From Colwellia piezophila ATCC BAA-637 (GTDB lineage Bacteria; Pseudomonadota; Gammaproteobacteria; Enterobacterales; Alteromonadaceae), in assembly GCF_000378625.1 (NCBI RefSeq), contig NZ_KB905168.1:62001-126000 (forward strand): a stretch of 64,000 nt of DNA. The letters run 5' to 3'. This document shows, one piece after another, positions 1-7,343 of this stretch. Each line of letters opens with the position of its first letter. Position 1 is the first letter of the stretch. The notes under the pieces were generated by a model. The model was not told the DNA's origin. It did not search any database and was given only the letters and a program-made list of their open reading frames with translations. The position numbers and the translations under genes are program-made.

Positions 1-2
1 AT

Positions 3-386
3 ACCTCAACAGAACAAGGTATGAATACGATGAGTGGTATGGATATGTCACAAAGCACTAAAAATGAGCTAAGCCCTGCCCCTTCGTCAGCAACAGTAAC
101 CGGCACAATCAACTCATTAATGGCAGATCATGGCATGATTAATATTAGTCGTTCGGCCATTGAAAAATGGCAACGCCCCGCAGCAACCGTTGACTTCATC
201 ATGGCTGACGGCGTTAGCCTAAAAGGTTTTAGTCAGGATATGGCCGTTAAGTTTACCTTTGAAATTCGTGATGACAATTTTGTCATCATTGAAATATCTG
301 CGCTACCACATAAATCAACAAACAATGAACAATCGCTAAAAGATGCGCAAGCAGAAGCCGCCGTTGTTGATCATTCAAACCACTAA
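3..386 (+). CDS. cusB: CusB-type efflux adaptor, C-terminal end with CusF-like domain (5' end outside window)
   Basis: The reading frame is open to the left edge, so the ATG at 21 is probably internal and this is the tail of a longer protein. A short Met-rich linker (MNTMSGMDM) precedes a roughly 70-residue CusF-like OB-fold domain, recognisable from GTINSL, the KWQRP segment and KFTFEI. In many RND copper systems the periplasmic adaptor CusB carries such a fused CusF metallochaperone domain, and cusA follows 18 bp downstream here. Of the E. coli CusF copper ligands (one His, two Met, with a capping Trp), only the Trp seems present: the His position reads Ser or Arg, and the Met positions read Ala and Val. 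The domain may therefore bind copper poorly, with the Met-rich linker as a possible substitute. Identity as CusB is inferred from the neighbour; only the tail is visible. Confidence 0.75.
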   Translation, partial: TSTEQGMNTMSGMDMSQSTKNELSPAPSSATVTGTINSLMADHGMINISRSAIEKWQRPAATVDFIMADGVSLKGFSQDMAVKFTFEIRDDNFVIIEISALPHKSTNNEQSLKDAQAEAAVVDHSNH

Positions 387-389
387 CAT

Positions 390-394
390 AGGAG
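390..394 (+). promoter_or_regulatory. Ribosome binding site of cusA
   Basis: AGGAG lies 10 bases before the ATG at 405, in the 18-bp gap after the cusB stop. It supports the chosen cusA start and co-transcription with the upstream gene. Confidence 0.7.
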
Positions 395-404
395 TTAAAA
401 ATTT

Positions 405-3400
405 ATGATTATTTCTATTATAAAGTGGTCCATCAGTAATCGCTTCTTTGTGTTACTGGCGACATTTTTATTGGTTGGCGCAGGCTTATACTCTGTCAGC
501 AAAACCCCTATTGATGCGTTACCTGACTTGTCAGATGTACAAGTTATTATAAAAACAAGTTATCCGGGTCAAGCGCCGCAAGTGGTTGAAGATCAGGTAA
601 CTTATCCTCTGACCACGGCCATGTTATCGGTCCCAGGCTCGGTGACAGTACGGGGTTATTCATTCTTTGGTGATTCGTACGTTTATGTCATCTTTGATGA
701 GGGTACAGACCTGTATTGGGCACGTTCTCGTGTGCTTGAGTATTTAAGTCAAGTGGCACCTAATTTGCCTGCGGATGCTAAACCGCAATTAGGCCCTGAT
801 GCCACAGGTGTCGGTTGGGTCTATTTGTATGCCTTGATTGATAAAACAGGTCAACATGATCTTAGCCAACTGCGTAGCATACAAGACTGGTTCTTGAAAT
901 ATGAGTTGCAAACAGTTTCTGGTGTCTCTGAAGTTGCTACCCTTGGCGGCATGGTTAAGCAATATCAAGTAAAAGTAAACCCCGATAAACTCCGTGCTTT
1001 TGGTATTCCTTTATCTCTGATCCAAACGGCGATTAAACAGGGCAACCAAGAAATTGGTGCCTCGGTTATCGAAATGGCCGAAGCCGAATACATGGTCAGA
1101 ACAACGGGATATATCAAAGGCGTTGAAGACCTTGAGAATATTCCATTAGGTTTCAACAAAAATGGTACGCCATTACTGCTTAAAGATGTTGCTGATATAG
1201 GCACTGGCCCGCAAATGCGCCGAGGTATCGCTGAGTTAAATGGTGAAGGTGAGGTTGTCGGTGGCATCGTAGTGATGCGCTTTGGTGAAAATGCTCAACA
1301 GGTGATTATTAGGGTTAAAGAAAAGCTCGAACAACTTAAAAAAGGCTTACCTGATGGTGTAGAGATAGTAACGGTTTATGACCGTTCGGCCTTAATCGAG
1401 CGAGCCGTGGATAATCTGGCCTATAAATTATTAGAAGAATTTGGCGTCGTTGCCCTCGTTTGTATTATTTTCTTGTTCCATGTTCGTTCATCTTTGGTGG
1501 CAATAATCAGCCTGCCCGTTGGCATTTTAACGGCGTTTATTATCATGCATATGCAAGGGCTAAATGCCAATATAATGTCATTGGGCGGTATTGCTATTGC
1601 CATTGGCGCCATGATTGATGGTGCCATCGTTATGATAGAAAATATGCACAAACATATGGAACGAACACCGATAACTAAAGAGAATCGCTGGCAAATAGTG
1701 AGCGACTCTGCATGTGAAGTAGGTCCAGCGCTATTTTTTAGTTTACTGATTATTACCGTTAGTTTTGTGCCCGTCTTTACTTTAGAAGCTCAAGAAGGAC
1801 GGATGTTTGCCCCCTTAGCGTTCACCAAAACTTATGCAATGGCTGCTGCAGCGGCATTGGCTATCACTTTAGTGCCAGTGCTGATGGGGTATTTCATTCG
1901 CGGAAAAATAATGCCTGAGCATAAGAATCCGGTAAATAGATTATTAACTTTTATTTACCTGCCGGCTTTAAAAACTGTTTTACGTTTCCCTAAAATCACA
2001 CTTTTGGCTGCGCTAATGGTGATTGGTGTTGGTATATATCCACTGAATAAAATTGGCAGTGAGTTTATTCCACCACTTGATGAAGGTGACATAATGTATA
2101 TGCCAACCACCTACCCTGGTATTTCAATTGGTCAGGCGCGGCAATTACTTCAGCAAACTGATAAATTGATCAAGACAGTGCCCGAAGTTAAAACAGTTTT
2201 TGGTAAAGTCGGTCGAGCTGACACCGCGACAGATCCCGCCCCTCTAACGATGATAGAAACCTTTATCCAGTTAAAACCTCGTGATCAGTGGCGAGAGGGT
2301 GTGACTATGGAGAGTTTGAAAAAGGAGTTGGATGCTTTAGTGAAACTGCCAGGAGTAACTAATGCTTGGGTTATGCCAATAAAAACCCGGATTGATATGT
2401 TAGCAACAGGTATTAAAACGCCTGTAGGTATCAAAATAGCGGGGCCTGAATTAATCGTTATTCAAGATATTGGTAAGCAAATTGAGGAGATTTTAGCCGA
2501 TGTTCCTGGGACAGCTTCGGTGTACTCTGAACGCGTAGCGGGTGGTCGTTACGTTAAAATTGATATTCGACGTGCTAAAGCAGCGCGTTATGGCTTAAAT
2601 ATTAGTGAAATCCAACAAGTAATTTCTACCGCTATTGGTGGCATGAATGTGACTAATACCGTTGAGGGTTTAGAGCGTTATCCGGTGAATATACGTTACC
2701 CTCAAGACTACCGTGACTCACCAGAGCAGTTATCATTATTACCCATTGTGACATCAAATGGTCAACGTATTTCGTTAGGTGATGTCGCCAATATCTATAT
2801 TGAAGATGGCCCTCCCGGTATCAAGTCTGAAAATGCTCGCTTAAATGGCTGGGCATTTATTGACATTGAAGGTGTTGATGTCGGCACATATGTGGTAAAA
2901 GCTCAAAAAATTATTGCTGATAAATTAGTACTGCCTGCGGGTTACTCTATTACTTGGGCTGGGCAATATGAATATATGGAACGAGCGAAAGAAAAATTAA
3001 CTTATGTGGTGCCATTAACCTTATTTATTATCATCATTCTGCTTTACCTAAATTTTAGAAATGTTGTTGAAGTGGCCATGATAATGGGTACTTTACCGCT
3101 CGCTATGGTCGGCAGTATCTGGTTGATATACCTCGAAGGTTTTAACTTCTCTGTTGCCGTTGGCGTTGGCTTTATCGCCCTAGCAGGGGTAGCAGTAGAG
3201 ATAGGCGTTATCATGTTGGTCTATCTTAACCAAGCCTATCAAGCCATGCTGGAAGAGCATAAGAAAAAAGAGATAACGACCACTAAAGCTGATGTACTTC
3301 AGGCGGTATTACATGGCGCGGGTATGCGTGTTCGCCCCGTTATGATGACAGCAGCCGCTATTATACTGGGGCTATTACCTATTTTGTATGGCACAGGAAC

Positions 3401-4304
3401 AGGCTCCGAAGTAATGAGTCGTATAGCGGCACCTATGGTTGGCGGTATGATGAGTGCGGTTATTTTAACACTACTGGTTTTACCTGCATTGTATTATTTA
3501 TGGCGTTCTCACTCGGTAGAAGAGCAAGATAAAACAACAAAAAAACCCTTCAGTTTATTAAAAACAAGTCGTAAATATCACAAGTGGATAATGTTATTTT
3601 TAGGTGCACAATTTGTCATTTGGTCGGTGACTGGCGCCTATATGGTGTTCTTCAATATTGATTATATTCACGGTGATACCCTAGTGGTAAACCACCAGAA
3701 TAAAATTGATGCTAATAATATTCAATTTTCGTTAAAAGCGCTTAAACAACGCTATCCAAACGCTGAAGAGGTAAGTCTTAGTAAGTTTATTGATAAAGAC
3801 GTTTATCGCTTCACCTTAAAAAATGAGGATAAAGATACCTTCTATTTACTCGATGCCAGTAGTGGTGAACAGCTTTCGCCATTAACTAAAGCGATGGCAA
3901 TTAAAGCCGCCAAGCATTTATATACCGGCAGTGGCGATGTGGCTACTGTTGAGCATATAACCGATAATCCACCTTTTGAACTTAGCCGAAGAATGCATAA
4001 TGCTTTGCCTGCCTGGCGCATTAATTTTGATGATTTAGGTAGTCCGTCATTATATATTTCAGCAACGAATGGCAAGTTACTGGCCAAGCGCCATGAGTTT
4101 TGGCGATTGTTTGACTGGATGTTTCGCTTTCATGTCATGGATTATGAAGACAGTGAAATTGATAATTTATTACTTTTTTGGATAACGTTAATCGCTATTT
4201 TGGCGGCTATTAGTGGACTGTTGTTAACTTATTTTCGGGTTTTTAAATCCGATAAAAACTCAGTAGCTGATAATGAATCAACGAATAGCAGTGGAGCAGC
4301 CTAA
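405..4304 (+). CDS. cusA: Cu(I)/Ag(I) RND efflux pump CusA with C-terminal PepSY membrane module
   Basis: Inner-membrane proton-driven RND pump that exports Cu(I)/Ag(I) through a CusCBA channel. Residues 1 to about 1045 align with heavy-metal RND (CzcA/CusA) proteins. The three substrate methionines of E. coli CusA (573, 623, 672) have counterparts at M566, M616 and M665, in MYMPTT, PLTMIET and RIDMLATG, with identical spacing; this argues for Cu/Ag rather than Zn/Co. The DGAIVMIEN region of TM4 is conserved. CusA proteins are normally about 1040-1050 residues; this one has 1299. The extra part (about 1056-1285) is a PepSY module: a TM helix starting KYHKW, a periplasmic PepSY stretch, an HVMDYED motif, then a last TM helix. 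The same layout recurs in the next gene, which overlaps this one by one base (TAATG), suggesting translational coupling and a physical complex. The pump assignment is firm; the role of the PepSY part is unknown. Confidence 0.95.
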   Translation: MIISIIKWSISNRFFVLLATFLLVGAGLYSVSKTPIDALPDLSDVQVIIKTSYPGQAPQVVEDQVTYPLTTAMLSVPGSVTVRGYSFFGDSYVYVIFDEGTDLYWARSRVLEYLSQVAPNLPADAKPQLGPDATGVGWVYLYALIDKTGQHDLSQLRSIQDWFLKYELQTVSGVSEVATLGGMVKQYQVKVNPDKLRAFGIPLSLIQTAIKQGNQEIGASVIEMAEAEYMVRTTGYIKGVEDLENIPLGFNKNGTPLLLKDVADIGTGPQMRRGIAELNGEGEVVGGIVVMRFGENAQQVIIRVKEKLEQLKKGLPDGVEIVTVYDRSALIERAVDNLAYKLLEEFGVVALVCIIFLFHVRSSLVAIISLPVGILTAFIIMHMQGLNANIMSLGGIAIAIGAMIDGAIVMIENMHKHMERTPITKENRWQIVSDSACEVGPALFFSLLIITVSFVPVFTLEAQEGRMFAPLAFTKTYAMAAAAALAITLVPVLMGYFIRGKIMPEHKNPVNRLLTFIYLPALKTVLRFPKITLLAALMVIGVGIYPLNKIGSEFIPPLDEGDIMYMPTTYPGISIGQARQLLQQTDKLIKTVPEVKTVFGKVGRADTATDPAPLTMIETFIQLKPRDQWREGVTMESLKKELDALVKLPGVTNAWVMPIKTRIDMLATGIKTPVGIKIAGPELIVIQDIGKQIEEILADVPGTASVYSERVAGGRYVKIDIRRAKAARYGLNISEIQQVISTAIGGMNVTNTVEGLERYPVNIRYPQDYRDSPEQLSLLPIVTSNGQRISLGDVANIYIEDGPPGIKSENARLNGWAFIDIEGVDVGTYVVKAQKIIADKLVLPAGYSITWAGQYEYMERAKEKLTYVVPLTLFIIIILLYLNFRNVVEVAMIMGTLPLAMVGSIWLIYLEGFNFSVAVGVGFIALAGVAVEIGVIMLVYLNQAYQAMLEEHKKKEITTTKADVLQAVLHGAGMRVRPVMMTAAAIILGLLPILYGTGTGSEVMSRIAAPMVGGMMSAVILTLLVLPALYYLWRSHSVEEQDKTTKKPFSLLKTSRKYHKWIMLFLGAQFVIWSVTGAYMVFFNIDYIHGDTLVVNHQNKIDANNIQFSLKALKQRYPNAEEVSLSKFIDKDVYRFTLKNEDKDTFYLLDASSGEQLSPLTKAMAIKAAKHLYTGSGDVATVEHITDNPPFELSRRMHNALPAWRINFDDLGSPSLYISATNGKLLAKRHEFWRLFDWMFRFHVMDYEDSEIDNLLLFWITLIAILAAISGLLLTYFRVFKSDKNSVADNESTNSSGAA

Positions 4305-6157
4305 TGCCTTGGATCAGAAAAATACATAAATGGGCGTCACTCATTGTTGGCATTCAATTTCTACTTTGGTTATTGAGTGGTATCTTTTTTAACTTAATGG
4401 ACCATACCGAGGCTGCAGGCCATACTTTTCGAAGTCATGCGCATCAGCACGTCGAGGTAAATAATAATGAATTTGTCGAGCTTAAAGATCTTGCTGCTAA
4501 TTTTAAAGCGAGTATATCGATAGCACCAACTTATTTGCTAGGACAAGCCTATTACTTATTAACCCATGAAAAAGGCTTATATAAAGGTTTTAAAAATCAT
4601 TACACCTTAGTTGATGCTTATACAGGCGAACAGGTGGTCATTGATAGTGTTTTTGCCGCCAAGCTAGCAAAACAATCTTACAATGGCCCTAGTGAGATTA
4701 GCTCAGTAGAGTTGATGCAAGTTCCCATTGAAGACTTTCCAAAACAAAAGAATGCCTCTTGGCGTATTAACTTTGTCAATGACATCGATACCAGTGTTTA
4801 TATTGAAGCAGAATCGGGACGTTTAGTTGGCCATAGTGATGATCACAAACGCTTTGCTGACTTCTTCTTTATGCTGCATTTTATGGATTATGGTAATGAA
4901 GGCAGTTTCAACAATATTCAGATGATACTTTTTGCTTTTATCACGCTCTGGTTATCATTAACTGGACTGATTTGGACCATAGACCTTGGCCTACGCGGAC
5001 AATATAAAATTAAATTTTTTGCTAAACAACAAGGGGTGAAACTATTTGATAAAAATCAGAAAAGCATGGGCACAATCAAATTGTCAAGTCATACCAACTT
5101 GCTTGATGGGCTTATTGAACATGATATCGCCTTACCTTCTACTTGCGGCGGTGGTGGTACCTGTGGACGCTGCAAAGTGATGATTAACCCTATAGTTAAA
5201 ACAACGTCTGCAGACTACCTGCACTTCACTGATGATGAATTACAACAAGGTTACCGCTTGGCTTGTCAACATTTTAGTAATGATATTGAAAATATGACAT
5301 TAATTGATGTTACTGATGCCAAAAAGCATACCTTGGTTTTATCTGAAAGTAGTTTTGTTAGTCCTTATATGAAAGAATTAAGGTTTAAGGTCATAGGTGA
5401 ATCTTCACTGTCTTATAAAGCGGGTGCCTTTATGCGATTTTTTATTCCCGCAGCAAAAGGCGTATCAATACCTTTAAATTTACCTGAGAATTTGAAACCT
5501 CACTGGCATCATATTGAACATTTGGAATATGAACATCTGGGTTGTACGCGAAGTTATTCCTTAGCTGAATCATCGATGAATACCAATGAGCTCGTTTTTA
5601 CCATCAAGATACAAACAGCTCCGCATCAAAAGGTTATACCGGGTGTTGGCTCTAGTTACCTTTGTAATTTACCTATAGGCGAAACCATTTCGGCCATTGG
5701 CCCATTTGAAGAGTTTTTTGCTTCAAAAAACAGCAATAAAACTATGGTTATGTTAGGTGCTGGCTCTGGTATGGCGCCGTTAAAATCACTGATTGAAGAG
5801 CAAATGACACTAAGTAAACAAACGACTAACGGGGTCGATACTAATGCTGCCCATATTCATTTTTTCTACGGAGCACGTGCAGAAAGTGATTTACTTTATG
5901 CTGAACAGTTTTATCAATTAGCGGTTAATAATGAACATTTCCATTATTACCCGACCTTGTCTCAGGGCAATGATGATTGGTTAGGGGCGACTGGTTATGC
6001 ACAACAAATATTAGCGTTGAATTTGGATAATTTGGGTGACATCGACAATATTGAATTTTATTTATGTGGCCCAAAAAGTATGATGACAGAAACAATGAAG
6101 TTATTAACCGCAAAAGGCGTGAAAGAAAATGCCATTGCCTTTGATGACTTTTCATAA
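4304..6157 (+). CDS. PepSY membrane protein fused to 2Fe-2S ferredoxin and FAD/NAD(P) reductase domains
   Basis: A 617-residue membrane oxidoreductase. The N-terminus (about 1-225) is a PepSY module with TM helix HKWASLIVG, a periplasmic domain, LHFMDYGNEG and a second TM segment. Next comes a plant-type 2Fe-2S domain with C281, C287, C290 and C321 (C-x5-C-x2-C-x30-C), close to the spacing in NqrF of Na+-NQR. Then come an FAD-binding domain with RSYSLAES (NqrF has RAYS) and an NAD(P)-binding domain with GAGSGMAP and LCGPKSMM. The architecture predicts electron flow NAD(P)H to FAD to 2Fe-2S to the membrane. PepSY-TM proteins include reductases of iron chelates and flavins, and His residues by the TM helices here could bind haem; that is inference. 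The ATG overlaps the cusA stop, so it is the last gene of the cus operon. A periplasmic Cu(II)/Ag reductase or a quinone-linked redox partner of the pump is the best guess; substrate unknown. Confidence 0.85.
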   Translation: MPWIRKIHKWASLIVGIQFLLWLLSGIFFNLMDHTEAAGHTFRSHAHQHVEVNNNEFVELKDLAANFKASISIAPTYLLGQAYYLLTHEKGLYKGFKNHYTLVDAYTGEQVVIDSVFAAKLAKQSYNGPSEISSVELMQVPIEDFPKQKNASWRINFVNDIDTSVYIEAESGRLVGHSDDHKRFADFFFMLHFMDYGNEGSFNNIQMILFAFITLWLSLTGLIWTIDLGLRGQYKIKFFAKQQGVKLFDKNQKSMGTIKLSSHTNLLDGLIEHDIALPSTCGGGGTCGRCKVMINPIVKTTSADYLHFTDDELQQGYRLACQHFSNDIENMTLIDVTDAKKHTLVLSESSFVSPYMKELRFKVIGESSLSYKAGAFMRFFIPAAKGVSIPLNLPENLKPHWHHIEHLEYEHLGCTRSYSLAESSMNTNELVFTIKIQTAPHQKVIPGVGSSYLCNLPIGETISAIGPFEEFFASKNSNKTMVMLGAGSGMAPLKSLIEEQMTLSKQTTNGVDTNAAHIHFFYGARAESDLLYAEQFYQLAVNNEHFHYYPTLSQGNDDWLGATGYAQQILALNLDNLGDIDNIEFYLCGPKSMMTETMKLLTAKGVKENAIAFDDFS

Positions 6158-6557
6158 ACACCATTGAATTATTAATTAACCTTAGGGACTGCTGATCTTT
6201 GTTTTGATGAATTTTAATGCTACCAGCATGAAAAATGACTCTCGCTTAGATCAAAAAACATTTAATTCAAACCGAGTCTATCGGTAAAAAATCAACCGCC
6301 CTAATATGGCTAGCAATAGTCAAAATAAATAGAAAGTACATGGAAGTAGTACCTTTAGTTTAACTTGTGCCTTGTGCGGAAGTCTAAATATCACCCAAGA
6401 GGGTGAATATCATGTTGAAAAAACGCTCTGTTTATTGAGCTACAATCCCCAGTTATAAAAATGGTTAAACAATTTCATCCTGCGTTTAACATCAGCGTTA
6501 GCGGATGAATAGATTTCTATATATGAAATAATTCGCCGGTATTCATAGCTAATTATT
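6158..6557. other. Non-coding stretch after the cus operon
   Basis: About 400 bases without a convincing gene. A short perfect hairpin near 6389-6410 (ATATCACCC, loop AAGA, GGGTGAATAT) is the only structure I could pick out; it lacks a T-run and lies 230 bases past the operon, so I do not call it a terminator. The stretch ends at the MITE at 6558. Confidence 0.4.
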
Positions 6558-6773
6558 GGCTCTGTTGTAGAACACTGTTGTCCATAATGTAACACACAGA
6601 TTTAAAGGAAGGTGTTGCTGATGTGATAAGACACCCTTCACAAGCATGACGGTATATGGATATACCTTATTAGACAGTGCAGGAGCACACTGTCCTGATG
6701 CTTGTGTGGAGCCCCATGGAGGGGTTTATGCGTCTCGCTCGTTCACTCAACAACACCAAACTACAATAGAGCC
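6558..6773. mobile_element. 216-bp MITE with terminal inverted repeats and perfect 8-bp target duplication
   Basis: The ends read GGCTCTGTTGTAG and, at the right, CTACAATAGAGCC; the second is the inverse of the first with one mismatch. Looser inverted similarity goes on inward (CACTGTTGT versus CAACAACACC). The element is flanked by identical 8-mers TAATTATT at 6550-6557 and 6774-6781, the signature of transposition. There is no transposase inside. The interior holds several small hairpins (GGTATAT/ATATACC, ACAGTG/CACTGT, CACAAGCAT/ATGCTTGTG). GGCTCT ends and 8-bp duplications into AT-rich targets suggest mobilisation by an ISL3- or IS6-like transposase; which of these is a guess. Confidence 0.8.
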
Positions 6774-6910
6774 TAATTATTAGAGCACAAGATCAAAGTA
6801 ATTCACGGCAATGTTCTTTCTATATCAAGCAGGTAAAGCAAAGAAACAGGAATATATAAAATCGGGGCATTCTTTATACTGCCCTCCCCTTGATAATATC
6901 CTCTGATTTG

Positions 6911-6960
<50 letters not shown>

Positions 6961-7019
6961 CTGAACTCTCGAATGCCAAGTATTATCTAATAGACATTTT
7001 CGGCTATATCAAGAAAACT

Positions 7020-7146
7020 TAAATTTCAGTGGGAATTAAAGGCTTTAGCCAAGGAAAATAATTTAAAACGGTCAAAGGAAAACCCACAGCTATTCACGGC
7101 ATGTAATTTCTGCTGAATCCTGCATCTTGAGGTGGCTTGGGTATAT
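7020..7146. repeat. Diverged, shortened copy of the ATACCC-ended repeat
   Basis: It shares ATTTCAGTGGGAATTAAA, GGCTTTAG and CAAGGAAAATAAT at one side, and GCATCTTGA followed by GGGTATAT at the other, with the inverse strand of the 262-bp element at 18203-18464. The middle is much shorter and the left terminus is degraded, so this looks like an old, internally deleted copy. The outer limits are approximate. Confidence 0.65.
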
Positions 7147-7281
7147 AGTGGCTTATTGTCTAAAACCAAAAGTCACTTATGAAGTTATAACTGAAGTAGT
7201 GAATGAGGATTGATAGCGGTTTAGAAAGGTACACTGGTCATTGATTTAATTCATTGGCTTAATTACTGACTGAATAACGAG

Positions 7282-7320
7282 TTAAGGTATTTCGGGATGA
7301 TTAACCCCGAGATACCTTAA
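7282..7320 (-). terminator. Hairpin downstream of the TonB receptor gene
   Basis: TTAAGGTAT and TCGGG pair with CCCGA and ATACCTTAA around a 9-base loop, with one mismatch or bulge, giving about 14 paired bases. It starts 23 bases after the receptor stop codon on the minus strand. No clear T-run follows, so termination is likely but not certain. Confidence 0.6.
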
Positions 7321-7343
7321 AACAAACAAACTTAACTTAATAC

